Shown here in pieces: positions 1 to 11,738 of a stretch of DNA of 64,000 nt. Below the pieces are notes generated by a model that worked only from the letters and a program-made list of their open reading frames with translations, made no database searches and was not told the origin of the DNA. Source of the DNA: Oscheius dolichura. Lineage: Eukaryota; Nematoda; Chromadorea; Rhabditida; Rhabditidae. Each line of letters starts with the position of its first letter. Within the stretch, counting starts at the first letter, position 1. The translations under genes were made by a program, and so were the position numbers. The stretch covers positions 8,432,001-8,496,000 of the forward strand of contig OW051495.1 of NCBI GenBank assembly GCA_932521035.1, given 5' to 3'.

Positions 1-725
1 CATGCTTTGTCTAGATTTGAGGTTCACTAAAGCTCAATATTTTTCTTTTTCTAGTCACAATAAAGTCTACATAATACACACATCATCTTTTTAACCTTTC
101 CGGCTCGGTGTGATCTTTGTGGCAAGGGCACAACAACAGACAGCAATTACCACCTCAACGTCTAGCCTAATAATGTTTCGGAGCGAAATGCCGACGCCAT
201 TTGTCTGTGCGAATTTATTGGTATCGAATAAGGTTATTCGGAACAAAATCTGATTCAATGGAGCTGAAAATCCTCTAAATTACTGTACCAGGAACATTAT
301 TTTCAATTCTCGCCCTTGGGAACAGTTGAACCTCGTTTCTAGTCAAATCTGGATACAGGTGGACGAAGTTTTGGCCAACAAGGTTGTCTCTTCATGTATC
401 GATCACAATAAAGAGATCATCGTCTTTTCCTGGTCAAAATTATAAATCTGTGTCCCTTTCCCTGGTTCTGAAGTGCCTCAACCTGAGCAGATTCTCGAAG
501 AAAAGGAGTAATGACTTTATTACCAAATTTCAATAATGTACAAATACAAACGTTCGAATTTAATTGATAGCTAGACAAAAGCACCCATTTTTAACGCCAA
601 AGGCCACAATAATTGAATTAAAAAGTCAAAAGGGCAGAAATATATACAAACTGAAAAAAGAGAAAGGAAATAAGGTATTGTTACTACTCGTCGGTGTACC
701 GGTTCGTTGTTCTAGCTCATAATTT
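1..725. other. no gene recognised
   Basis: AT-rich sequence with no ORF or splice-consistent exon that I can support. The distal end is probably the 3' flank of the minus-strand gene that ends at 726. Confidence 0.5.
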
Positions 726-1751
726 TTAGACCTCGTCCTTGCTCATGGCGCGAACCACGTTCATAATGAATTTAGTCGTCTGCAGAATCTGAAATTTTAA
801 TGTTTAGAAATAGAGAAAAGAAGTAAGCTTACAACTTCTCCAGCAAAGCCACTACTTGTCCTGACCATTGGATTCTGGACGATTTTTTGAGCAGTTCCGG
901 CAGCCTTCATGGTGAGATCTTCGGCTTCGTGAAGACTTCTTTTCAGGAAAGACTCGTGGTCGTGTTCTTCCTCCAAGTGTTCATGTTCTTCAGATGATTT
1001 GCGTTTGCTCTTTTCCTTGTTGTGTTCCGTCTTCTTTTCAGCACATTTCAATCCACCTTGGGCGTCCTTAGCCATCTCATCGGCCAAGTTGAGGGCGTCA
1101 TGGACGCAGTTCTCCTGGGAGTCATGTTCTGTCGACTGAAATGATAAAATTAAACATTTTCTCTTGTTTTCTGTTCCATTCTCCGGAGGAATTGCCAAAA
1201 GGGAAAGGTCGAATCTTTTTGTTATTCCCATCTATTTGCGGCGCTCTATTTTCGTGGCAATGCGATGAACAGCGATCTTTGCCCCAATCGCTCCCTTACC
1301 CCAATAACTAGGGAGTCTCCCTCTTTTCAAGAAGTTTCCGTTGTGTTTCGAAGATGTTATTTTCTGGCTGAGGTAAGTAATGCACAATGGAAAGCAAACA
1401 ACCACAAAGCAGCTGGAAAACACCAGATCCCGCTAGCCTCTATTATGGAAATCCCAGGTGGTATCCCAGCTATCTCGGGGAGACTGGAATATTTGAACAA
1501 CGAGGGATCTCTGCATTATCTTTGGCGGGAAAAGAGAGGGTGCTGGCTATTTAGGAAGCAACGAGACCATCTTTTGGAGAGTTTAACCAGTTCCTTGAGA
1601 TTTAAAGGAATTTTTGGATTGACCAATTAAAAAGTGGAAAAATGTACCTAAACGACGGAAAGAAGCAAATGAAAGAAGCACTTACATGAGAATATACAGC
1701 TGCGCAGAGGAGCCCCAATAGGGCAAGGTAGAATAGACTAGAAGACGACAT
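726..1751 (-). CDS. small secreted charged protein, unknown function
   Basis: Spliced model: exons 1686..1751, 833..1135 and 726..788 (complement), phases consistent, 143 aa. The first exon encodes a 22-residue hydrophobic signal peptide beginning MSSSSLFYLALLGLL. The mature part is rich in Glu, Lys and His, with a KSKRKSSEEHEHLEEEHDHE tract in its middle and only two cysteines, both near its start. The tail ends in MSKDEV. Introns are bounded by GTAAGT/TTTCAG-type sites. I do not recognise the family. The charged, His-rich core suggests a metal- or polyanion-binding or simply disordered secreted protein, which is inference. Confidence 0.6.
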
Positions 1752-2225
1752 TTTTGTGAATGTGTGTGTGTATGCGATTCGTTTGAAAATGGCGACTGGC
1801 ACTGACGAGGAGTCTGGCTGTTGTTGTGTACCTCTTTTTACCAAACGAGCGCGCCACGCGAAAACAACCGAGGGTGAAGAAACATATTGACCGTTCGGAG
1901 TCTGGCTGGGAGCAAAAGATCAGACCAGCCGAGGAGAAAACAAGTCAGAGGGGTTTCCCTCGGCGATTTTGAAATTCGGCGGGAATAACAACTGGAAGAA
2001 GGGAGGGACTGTCAGGAATGAGGGCAAAGGCAAAATATGTTGAATTTTTGAGAAACTCTTCCCGAAAAAGGCCCTACACGATCTTCTATCAAATTCTGTC
2101 CAGGACCCCTTTATTTTCCACCCCTTTCACGGTTTTCAAAGACGGTTTCAGTGGCAGTAACAGCTGGAAGAGAAATCAAGTTTGTGACTCTATTTTGATG
2201 ATAAATCTTCATTTTTCACCCTATT

Positions 2226-2679
2226 TCAAGCAGCTAAAGCGAAGAAATACTTGACATCATACTCGTCGATGTATTTGATCTGAACTTTGGCTTTCTTTCC
2301 ATTTTTGAAGAGGACAAGAGCCGGGACATTGGACACCATGTTGAGACGGGCAATTGTGTCCAGCTGGTCTGTGTCCACCTGGGCGAGAATGACGTTGGGA
2401 TGATAACGGGCCTAGAAAACGAGTATTTTCTCAAAAAATCTCTAATTCTTTCCACTAAATTTCAATGCGGAAGTGACCTACCTCTTTTTCAACCATCTTT
2501 CTCAAATCGTTGCAGGGTTCACCACACCAGGAAGTGGTAAAAAAGACCAAGACAGGTCTTCTTGACATGATCACATTCTGTCGGTACTCCTCCACCGTTC
2601 TAACAGGGATAAAAGCTTCGCTCAAAGTGACGAATAGGAATAGAACACCAAGTAGACGAAGAGCTAAACCAGACCGCAT
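2226..2679 (-). CDS. secreted thioredoxin-like protein with CGEPC active site
   Basis: Two exons (complement 2482..2679 and 2226..2411) give 127 aa. Residues 1-22 are a signal peptide. The body follows the thioredoxin order: a beta strand LVFFTTSW, the active-site helix, a VILAQVDTD strand, then NVPALVLFKNG, which supplies the cis-proline. The usual WCGP(H)C site reads WCGEPC, so three residues rather than two lie between the cysteines. This changes a near-invariant spacing of thioredoxins and PDIs. The protein is short for a PDI and has no C-terminal KDEL. It may be an inactive or altered oxidoreductase, secreted or in the secretory pathway. Fold assignment is firm; activity is unknown. Confidence 0.75.
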
Positions 2680-3336
2680 AAGTAGAGAGAGAGAGAGGAA
2701 ATGTTCTCGTTTGTTTATGAATGGAACAGTCTCGGTGTGAAGAGATGGACCAGGTAAAAAGAGGGTAACTGTAACCAGCTGCAGGAAGGTGATGAATGTC
2801 CCAGGTAAAGAAGAAGAATAAAGGACGAAAACACACAGTTCTGTGGAACCGGCGATGAAAGTTCTGATATTGAGCTTTTTTGCGCGGTTTTATGGAGAGA
2901 AAGTGATGTCTTCTCGCTAGGAATAGAAGTCAAAGTTCTGTAACGACTGATGACGGTCGTTAAATAGGGAACTGGATAGTTTTAGCTTTATTTTCTTGCA
3001 AACAGAACAACTTACAGACCGGGAAGTAAAATTGCTGTTTACGAACATTATGATTCTCTTTCTGTTGAACCATAAAGCACCATATTTCTTGCGGTATGGT
3101 AAAGGGATGACACCAAAACACTAAAAATACACAAGAATCCCAGAAATTTTAGGGAAAATCTACGGCGCTTTAGGCTACCTAGTAGTCGCGACGGCTTTTC
3201 TTCTAGACCACATTGTTCCGTATGGCTCACACTGATAGCTCGCACGTTTTAATGATAAGGTTCCTTTATAATCTGCAAAGGATTCCCATCGGGTGCTTTT
3301 TTCCAAGGAGGAAGAGAGGCTGGCTCCTCTATAACT
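2680..3336. other. intergenic, nothing recognised
   Basis: Probable shared upstream region between the minus thioredoxin-like gene and the plus CUB-like gene. No supportable exon or repeat seen. Confidence 0.5.
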
Positions 3337-5307
3337 ATGGTGAACTCGTTTCTCTTCATTTCCTTCTTGTTCCCACTTATTTTAGGTAAGTTTTTGGAGA
3401 TCGGTGATATTCTATGACTTCATTTTATTAGCTTGCCCATCTGCAATTTTGAATAATGACACTCAAAGCGGACAGTTTCCTACAGGAATGCAAACAAGTA
3501 ATACTGGTGGAAAGATTTGTACAATGACTGTAAGATTCTTCTCGTACCCTTCCTGTAATTGGCGTATTTTAGCTTACAGTTCCAAAAGGATACTATCTCC
3601 AAGTGTGGTTTAACAATACGTTAGGCGCTGGTGACTTTTCTCGCATTTATGACGATATTGGAACGGCTTACAATGATTTTGGGTATGTTATAGACTCCTC
3701 GTTGGTATGACGCTTCTTATCAAATGGGAAGAATGTAGGGATTAGGGAGGGTGGACTCAGTGAATCACAGCTTTTTCTTTCAATCGAAAAGGAACAAAAT
3801 TGGGGAAGACTTTTTCAGCAAATCCAGGGAAATTTCAGAAATAATGTGCCACTTACGTCCCCTGTGGACCTTCACATCCAACTGAATACCACCACAACTG
3901 GAACGTACAGTTTCTCCTGGACCTATCGTAACAGTATGTTGTCTCCATGATCAGGTTATAGGCCATTTTAGTGGGAGCAAAGCCTTCTCCAACGAAATAT
4001 CTCAATCTATCCCAAAATAACCAAGGCCTTCTTGTCTTACAAAGCACAACCTTCAATTCTCAAGTGGTCGTCCGAGGAAACGGCTCTCTAGCTATTTTTG
4101 GAGACTATAACCCTGACTCTTACCTAGAACTGCAGACCCTCCAGGCTTGTTTCATTTTTGCGGGTGAGGGAGTACTTGGACAGTTCCTTGGATCGTAAGA
4201 AATTTACGTTTTTTTTCAGTTTACTCATTTCCAGATTGTACTCCGTGAAAACAACGGGATTGCCTATAAACTATTCGACGACACCGTATACAATTACCAT
4301 GGTTTCATATTCGGCTGATACTTATAGTGGAGGATTCCTTATTCGTTACCAGTCAGATATTCAGTTTATCAATTATAATTTTATGGAGCTGGGTGACTGG
4401 CCCTACAGTCAAAACGTGAGTTTCTTATGCATCAGCCATTCACTCGTCCAATCATTTCCAGTTCACTTTGACTTCTACGGACAAGCCAGCCGTCCTGACA
4501 GTCATGGATCCTAACAGTCATTATGGCTGTTATCTCTACACTCAGTCCTTCAGTGTATGTCTTTCTCCCCATTGTTTTATCGTTATGGACGATTTCAGTC
4601 ATCTGCCACCCAATTGGATTGGCTTCCTGGAGCCGCTTCCCCTCCGACAATTCCTAATCTCTCCTTCAATAAGGATACCGCCATAATTCCGCCCAAAATA
4701 CCTGGTCCACTAAAAACATTCGTTGTTTATAATGGGACTGTAACTTTTACTTTGTCCAGCAATTATCCAGAAAGTAAGGATACTTCGAAAAATGGAAAAA
4801 TATGGAATAATTTAGAGTTACAAAACCTTGAAGCAGGAGATGTTGCTTACTTTGCCACGGAATATTATTCAATGGAAAACAGTGAACAGGATCTTTTCGA
4901 GAGCTGCTTCATAAAGGGATTGAATGTTGCTACCGTAAAATTTACTGTAGAAAAGGCCTATTCTCGGTTTAATATTACTGTAACTGATGGGCACGTGGAT
5001 ACTGATACGTAAGCCGATTTTCGCTGTTTTCAACCTGCGATATCTTTCCAAAATCTATAGAACTCCAGTAAATTGGGTTTTCAGGCTCTCTTCTTCTGAT
5101 CCAACAGTAACGTTTGGTGGAAAAGGCTTTAGAATGATCTATATGGATTCAAATGACGCGAAAGACACTGGAGGATTATTAAAATTGGAAGTAAAGTTAT
5201 CGTCCATTCGTGAGTCACATTCTAGTCCAAGATTACTGCCTTATTCAGGATCTCATCTACCAATCTTATGTATTTCACTGCTTGTTACCCTCTGGGAATC
5301 AATGTGA
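3337..5307 (+). CDS. secreted CUB-like domain protein
   Basis: Ten exons with consistent phases: 3337..3385, 3432..3529, 3573..3704, 3771..3933, 3972..4194, 4235..4415, 4462..4554, 4599..5008, 5085..5209, 5249..5307; 510 aa. A signal peptide (about 16 residues) precedes an N-terminal module with spaced cysteines and a C-x-M-T-L-T-V-P-K-G-Y-Y motif. That resembles the nematode CUB-like domain (PF02408 type, C-x-y-x-i-x-v-P-x-G-y). The rest is beta-rich with few cysteines. The last exon encodes a hydrophobic tail (LPILCISLLVTLW), consistent with a GPI signal or weak anchor. In Caenorhabditis such proteins are often gut-expressed and infection-induced; applying that here is inference from family. 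Family call moderate, gene structure good. Confidence 0.62.
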
Positions 5308-5678
5308 ACCTAATGATCTCATCAAAAATAAATACTATTTGTCTTCCTGTACTTTGCTAATTCTTCGAGACAGTGCCGCCCCTCCAGGGGAATTTTTTAC
5401 ACCAATCCAGGAATCACCCCGAACTGTTTGGTCTAGACCCTAAAATGACTCATTTTCTAAATGCCTTATCCCCTTCACAGTTATTTACCTCGCCAACTGC
5501 CGGCCAGCCAAGTTGACTAGCTGTTGGCACTTGTTAAACAAACATTTTTTTTCAACTCCTTTTTACCTTTGTATCCCTTCCGAGCGTTTATTTTCCACCC
5601 TACGCCATTAACTAAACATACTTCAGGTACATAAAGCACTCGGTCCTTGGTCAACGTTAGTTCACTCTGTTTCTCAAC
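5308..5678. other. intergenic, nothing recognised
   Basis: Probable promoter region of the NGY-repeat protein gene. No ORF or repeat of note. Confidence 0.5.
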
Positions 5679-6105
5679 ATGAAGTTACATATTGCTCTCT
5701 CCTTGGTTTCCCTCTGCTCTGCTTTGAGTCTTCCTTCCTTCTTCTCTTCGTCTTCTTCCTCGACGACGCAGTCTACCCCTTATAATATGGCGCAGAACGA
5801 CTATAATCGACAGGATGGGCAGTGGTAAGCCATTTTTACTGATTAGCAGGAGTAGTTGAGCTTATTGAAGCAATGAAGACCGGATAAATGGGAAACCTTG
5901 CAGGATCTGGGTGCCTAACTCCGCCTTGAGAGATATTGTGAGCACAAATGGATACAACTCTGGTTCTTCTTCTTCCAACAACGGATACAGTAGTAACGGC
6001 TACAATAGCAACGGTTATAACAGCAATGGCTACAACTCTGCCTACAATTCCAATGGCTACAATAACAGAATGACAACCAGTACTTATTCCAGTATTTTCG
6101 GCTAA
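5679..6105 (+). CDS. secreted Asn-Gly-Tyr-Asn-Ser repeat protein
   Basis: Two exons, 5679..5824 and 5904..6105, joined in phase at a Trp codon; 115 aa. Residues 1-18 are a signal peptide, followed by a serine run. The second half is a low-complexity array of NGYNS units (about six, some degenerate) ending in SSIFG. Tyr/Asn/Gly-rich secreted repeats are common in nematode cuticle-associated and glue-like proteins and in antimicrobial-peptide-like families, but nothing specific is shown here. The repeat is codon-divergent enough to be maintained as protein. Confidence 0.65.
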
Positions 6106-6771
6106 TTTGTTTATTTTTTCTGTAAAAATTTGAAAATCAACAAGATGTGTTCATAGAAGAGGTCCTTCCAATTTATTGGAAGGAATTATAATTCCTGTTG
6201 TTGTTTTCGGTCGATTGCACAAGTTGATGACCATATTGTCAATGGCTATATGATTGAGCCAAGTAGTGGAGAGACAGAGAAACTTGAGCCAAAGGGCAGG
6301 ATACCTTTTCAGAGACGTAAATACTAGTGACGAAGTCGATGATAAAAAGGAGATCTTGGACTGATGTCTGGATTAAGAGCCTCATATTTCTTCTCGATGC
6401 ACTGGTCTGAGCAGGGCTCTCTATGGAACTGGCGCCGATGAAAACACGCTAAAAATATGTTCTTTACTTTTCTGTTATTATTGAACAGTAACGAAGTCAG
6501 AAGACGAAGGCAACAGCAAGATTGCAAGTGGGGCGTCGATACCGAATAGTGATACACAGAGTAGAGCTCAGACACCGGAAAGTGGCAAAGACGCTTCGAC
6601 ACTGGAGAATGGAATAGAAACACTCCGGGCTGGAGGAGTACAGCCGGAAACACCGGCGGCTAAGAATAGCCGGCAGAGGTTACCCTGGAGGAAAAGGACA
6701 AAGTGCCTAAAGAGGGTGTGACGAATGAGGGGCAGAAGGATAAAACGAAGTCACAAGATCAAAAATGATCA
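6106..6771. other. repeat-poor stretch with degraded Lys/Glu-rich coding relics
   Basis: Several short traces of GTGACGAAGTC, the same core as the repeat in the following fragment, are scattered through 6330-6780 among stops. I see no intact exon. Confidence 0.3.
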
Positions 6772-7125
6772 AAGGGAGTGACGAAGTCGGGAGAAGGAGC
6801 TGCTGCTAAGGGAGTGACGAAGTCGGGAGAAGGAGCAGCTGCTCTGACTAAAGCACAGGTTAGAGAGAGATTTATTGACCACAAATCAGGATGAGCTGCT
6901 TATTGAGCCACCAATCCCAGAAACTTTTCATTTACCTGATGAAAGTTTTGTAATTTTTAGGTGAAGCGAGTAGGTCAAACAGTGCCTTCACTTGAACAGC
7001 CCACGGTATTCGAACAAACGGAACCACTGGCACCGCCGGCTCAAGCACCGCTGCCAGAAGCATCAAACCCTGGAGCACAAGAGTCACGTAAACGGACGGG
7101 TTCTACCTATGCTGATGGAAATTAA
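6772..7125 (+). CDS. gene fragment with tandem GVTKSGEGAA units
   Basis: An open stretch contains two copies of a 14-residue GVTKSGEGAAA unit up to about 6858. A GTTAGAG donor and a TTTTTAG acceptor at 6960 then lead to an exon ending at 7125 (PLAPPAQAPLPE, then GSTYADGN). The 5' end is unclear because stops interrupt the frame upstream of 6772, so no start can be given. It may be the 3' part of a repeat protein, or a decayed gene. Confidence 0.3.
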
Positions 7126-7252
7126 CCCCTCTCCAATCCAAGTGATCTGATAGCTTTTTAGGCAATAAAACCGGTTGAGGGAGTGGGATTTGGACTATTT
7201 ATTAATGTTTTTCGTATTTTAATTATCAATTCGTGATGGAATTTATCTCCTT

Positions 7253-9168
7253 TTAGGTAGGATTGACGCTCTTCTTCCAGTTAGGTTTCGTCCATGGGGC
7301 CGGTTCACTGTCAGCCAAGAAGATGAAAGGCAGATTACATGCAGCCATGAGAATAGCCAGCCAGAAGAACAACCGGGACCATTGCTCATTTGTCTCGTCT
7401 GGAACGACAATAGCCACAAGGACTGGTATTGTCAGGGTGACAATATTGGAATTCATGGAGAGGATAGCCATCACGTAGGGGACAAACTGCTGCGCTACCT
7501 GAAAGCGCCGTTTAGAGGATTGTTCGAGATTGGAAACCCCGTGTATAGGTCCCGAAGCGAAGAAGTTCCTTTGTTAAATTTACTTTGAGACCGTCACAAA
7601 CTTTCAAAAGAACTTACCAATTGAGCGCACTTGATGCTTCCAACAATATTCAATCCACTGGCTACGATAGCTCCTGTATAAGCTATTTGAGCTACAGTAG
7701 GTGATGATGTCTAAACGTTTTCATAATTGAGGGAACAAGAACTTACAAATGACAATGTTAGGAAACAAATAACCATGAGGTATTGGGTAGCGACGGCGAA
7801 AATTAGAATCCTTGTTTTTTCTGATAAGAAATTCGATTTGTCATAGAGTGGACCAGCTATGAATTTAGTTCCAGAGGCCAGTATATAGGGGAGAGCAGTA
7901 ACCAGGCCGGTGGAACGGACATCAAGACCCAGGGCCTGGAACATGAAGAATCAATTGATTGATTTGTTTAGAAACGGAAACCCTCACCTTGTTCAAATAA
8001 CTGGGGCCGTAATAAAGGAGTACAGTATATCCGAACACCATTCCAATGCAAGTTAAAAACACCCCAATAATGGCCGGATGAAAGGTTACAGCCAAATACG
8101 GAATGGGCTGCTTTCCTGTCCGGATTTCTGGCTTATCCTGGGTAATGGTAGACAGTTCTTTCTGGCTGACATGTCTGGAAAACGTATGGGTTAGGTTCAA
8201 ACATCCGAGTTCTGCTAGACTCACCGGTGCTTACTAGGACTGTTTTGAAAGAACCAGTAAAATACGAGGTAGAGGATTATGGTTATCAGTCCCTGTCCAT
8301 AATACAACAGACGCCAATTGTTTGTCTCGCAGAGGAAACCAGCAACGGGCATTGTGAAAACGGGTGAAAGCTGGGAAAATCTAATTTTATGAGCTATATA
8401 ACCCGCTCTACCTGCGTATAAGCCGAAAGGAAGGCCAGGTAAGTTCCCCTTTGGTGGTCAGCAGACCAAGTACCGGCAATTGCTCCCACGGAGGAGAATA
8501 AAGAGCCTAGTGGCAGTCCTTGGACTATTCGACAGATAAAAACAAAGAAGAAGCTTGTTTCAGCAGCTATGGGGAAGAGAAGGGTAGCAATTCCACTGCA
8601 CATACCATACATGGTCATGGTCTTTCTGAAAGGGTCCTTTATTTTGGTGAAATTGTCAACTTTATTGAGTTCTAGGTCTTCGAGTGAAGCCGTTTCTTTT
8701 CTACAGCCCAGGTTTAGTTCCCCTCCCATACAGTCTTCTAATATGGACAGGCAAGTATGCCGGCATGTTGTTTAACTCCTGCCAGCCCAGCGCTTTGATA
8801 CCGCTTCGCAAAAGGCAATTTACGGGAAACTAGAAGTTAAAATAAAATCTGTGAAGTGCGGTGACACCACCATGACAAAAAAAGAGGCCTTACCTCATTC
8901 CAATGTATCTCAAAAACGTCATAAACGGAATAGTTCCCATTAGACTGCCAACGGCGACGGCAGAGAACAAAGCATTCCTCTGACTAGGAGAATAGAGCCA
9001 ATGATCCGTATTATTGTTGGCTAGGTCATCCATACAGATGACAGTCATCGAGTAGGCCAGATTATTACATGTTAGCATCATGAATGAAATGACACAGAGG
9101 AAAAGAATAACGAAACGTGTCTTGTTCCCAAATTTGTTAGACTCATCAAGAAGAAAGTGATCTAACAT
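7253..9168 (-). CDS. SLC17-type major facilitator transporter
   Basis: Seven exons (complement 8894..9168, 8412..8625, 8225..8370, 7988..8174, 7747..7935, 7618..7710, 7253..7498) give 449 aa with every phase consistent. About twelve membrane segments can be read. TM1 follows FVILFLCVISFMML. The TM4-5 region has CRIVQGLPLGSLFSSVGAIA followed by GTWSADHQRGTYLAF, the W-x-x-x-x-x-R-G pattern of the SLC17 anion/phosphate transporter group. The loop after TM6 (WFFQNSPSKHRHVS) and the C-terminal half also match that group. The substrate cannot be told: organic anion, phosphate and vesicular types share the fold. The start ATG lies in a good CCACC context. A 36-bp near-copy of its fourth-loop exon sits at 16047-16082. 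Confidence 0.85.
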
Positions 9169-9750
9169 GGTGGCGGTAGAAATTAAAAGAGCACGATGGC
9201 CAGCAGCTGGAGTACTTACACTGAATACTGAATCTCTCTTTCACCCCGCCGTATTTAAATAATCTTCGTAAACTGTGACGCCGTTTGGGTGGTTTTTGAA
9301 AAAATGTATCGAAACTTGACATGATCACAATGCACAAATCAGTTTGATCACAATGGCAACATGAACATTAAGGGTAAATGTCATCAGGGGAACTTTAAAG
9401 CATCCTCTCAAAACAACAGAAGGGCACATCAACCTAGGGATTGTCAGAGGTACAAGAGACTAACAAAAAAACTGTAGAATTACTCGGCTTTTGGTTGGAT
9501 ATTTTTAGTGGGCTTGGAGTCCAGCCCCCAATTCCCCCCAGCCCTGATCCGAATGCCCGTTGTTATTCTCAAAAGACACCTTCCGGATTTTTAAATTAGC
9601 CTTTATGAACCCGACGAGGCGACGGTATAATTACAGACGAGTCCGTTTTCCCCACTGTTTTTGGAGCCGGTTTGGGAAACTTATTCACCTCCACGAGAGA
9701 ATGTCAACTTGTCACTCGCCAGATTCGATTAATTTATAATGTTTTATTTG
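9169..9750. other. intergenic between MFS gene and chemoreceptor A
   Basis: Upstream region of the MFS gene (TATTTAAAT-like motif near 9249-9256 on the minus strand) and 3' flank of the chemoreceptor ending at 9751. No gene recognised. Confidence 0.45.
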
Positions 9751-10910
9751 TTATTGGCGTTGCAAAGCAACCTGCGACAGTACTTTGGGTGTCATCTTCG
9801 AAAAACGCCTGGTTATCCAATTGTAATAGGAAGGATTGCTGACAAGCAGTACTGTAGCGCTAACAGATCCATATGCTCCTGAGAAAATAATGAACAGGTC
9901 AGCTACCCCTGAAAATTGTTCTCACACCCTATCGTAGTACAGGTATCTACTCACAAATGTATCCGAACAACTCATATGAATAGATATAAAAGAGACCCAA
10001 TGCTGGTATACAGACAAGAAACATCGGAATTCCAGCATGAAATAGCAGTTGCCGAAGAAAACGCCGTTGAAGATCTTTTAATTTGGTCGACATTATTTTA
10101 ATATTGATAGCCCGATAGCTTTGTGTTATGAGAAAAGGTATAATTACAATGAAGCTGACGCAAAGCAGGCCCACGGGTATAACCATGTATACTGTAGATT
10201 CCAATCGCAACATGGTATAAACTCCCGGTATAGAAATCAGTTTTAATGTGAGGCATGTGTATTCCTGAATCAAAAAGATAACGATGTGTGGATTTGTTGC
10301 ACGCGTCTGTCAGTTTGGCTGTCAATGCCCGACGTTTTTTGACGCCACCGGCAGGCAACATATCTCTAACCCAGCTTACCTGAACATATCCTAGCAAGGT
10401 GTTGTTATTACAAGGAGTGAAGATAATAGCAGTCGGGCATATTAACGCACCACAATAAACTATCACAAAATATACAATATATGGTAGAGAAAATAGTTTT
10501 TTGGCTCTTGAAGTGGCTGTATAACGAAAATGAAACAGATGAACAACGCCGATCATTTTAAATTCAACTAATAACATTAGTATACAGGCTATCACATTAG
10601 AAGGTAGATAATTTAAGATGCCATTAATATGAGCTAGAGCAAGAGGGCTAAGTATCCTCGGCTTCGCTCCGAAAGTAAGCTAGAAAGGGACTTTATTTAG
10701 AAAACGATGGCGGGTTACCATGATATCGCTAGCAAAGGAAAGAAGCTGCTGATACAGTAGGAACCAGCGATAGGTTTTCATATGTTTCGTAGATTTCCAA
10801 ATTATGCAGTAGATTATAAATGGATTGAGAATGAGGCTAAATACAGTACAAATGTTGAAAATGACATCCACAGTGGAATTATCTAAATGGATCGGCGGGC
10901 ATGCAATCAT
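9751..10910 (-). CDS. Srh/Str-type chemoreceptor, paralogue A
   Basis: Four exons (complement 10719..10910, 10380..10679, 9955..10264, 9751..9908) give 319 aa with seven hydrophobic segments. Family marks are TM1-loop IWKSTKHMKTYRW, a TM3-loop HLFHFRYTAT, and the pre-TM6 motif LQRRFLRQLLFHAGIPMF. These fit the Str superfamily (Srh-like) of nematode 7TM receptors, expected in sensory cilia. Exon lengths 192/300/310/158 are identical to paralogue C and nearly so to paralogue B (149 in the last exon). The start is the MIACPP Met because exon 1 is then the same length as in the paralogues. No disabling change seen. Confidence 0.82.
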
Positions 10911-11430
10911 TTGTAACCAATGAGCACGAGGAGGTAACGCGACTGAATAATTCGGAGGACCCAGGTGTTTTTTTACTAATAAAGACCAGAGCAATTAAGG
11001 AGAGCTTGTGTTCTTTTCTCTCATTCTTTTGAGTGTGCATTACGCTGAATAAAAATGTCTTATGGGGATTGTGATAAAATACTTTCGATTCCGTTTTCCC
11101 CGCTGTCTTTTAGAGATCATGACAATTTACACTTTTATTTCCATGCGAGGGAAACCTCTTGCCCCTTGTCCCCCGAAAAGGTGGTAGGTGGGTACTCTGC
11201 CAGGTGGCTAAGTCGACGGGGGAGAGGGAATCCGCATCCATAACTGCTGATTTGATTGCTACTACTGTTGGTAGAAGTCGACCAGGTAGGTTTTGGAATC
11301 CATTGGAGCGTACGGTATCACGATGGTCCAGTCCGGCTAGAGACTCGGGCGTTTGCTCTTTGTCAAGACTGAAGGACTGCGGATTAGCAGGATTAAATGC
11401 GAAAATGTTCGCTTCTGTTGAACTATATCA
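10911..11430. repeat. upstream flank inversely duplicated at 39560-40050
   Basis: About 0.5 kb upstream of paralogue A reads, on the opposite strand, almost the same as the upstream flank of paralogue C. Landmarks include the AGTCGACGGGGGAGAGGGAA block and the ACTCGGGCGTTTG block. It marks a segmental inverted duplication that includes the receptor genes. Confidence 0.8.
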
Positions 11431-11496
11431 ACAAATGTCGCTTTTTATTTTAAAAATACACGATAGAAGCTCTGCAGAGCACTACAAAAGTCGGGA

Positions 11497-11644
11497 AATC
11501 AGGTAAAAGCTTGCCACTGTGTTCCAGAAAAGTTCATTTCGTTTCAGCCGCCCCATCGGCACCACAAAACTAAAGAAATGCGGGGTTTCTTCGCACCACA
11601 AAAGAGAAGAAATGCAGTGAACCACTGAAACTATATCTCGCGTT
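11497..11644. repeat. left arm of 148-bp inverted repeat
   Basis: Starts AATCAGGTAAAAGCTTGCC and ends near TCTCGCGTTT. It matches the reverse complement of 15326-15473 with only a few mismatches. The two arms bound a block of about 4.0 kb holding a chemoreceptor gene and several repeats. Confidence 0.85.
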
Positions 11645-11738
11645 TTTCTGATATGACGTTATGGTCAGGTGGACCGATAAATGAAAGACACCAAATAGGG
11701 ATTGTGGGGGACGGTAGCAGACCCTGTAAAATGATAAA

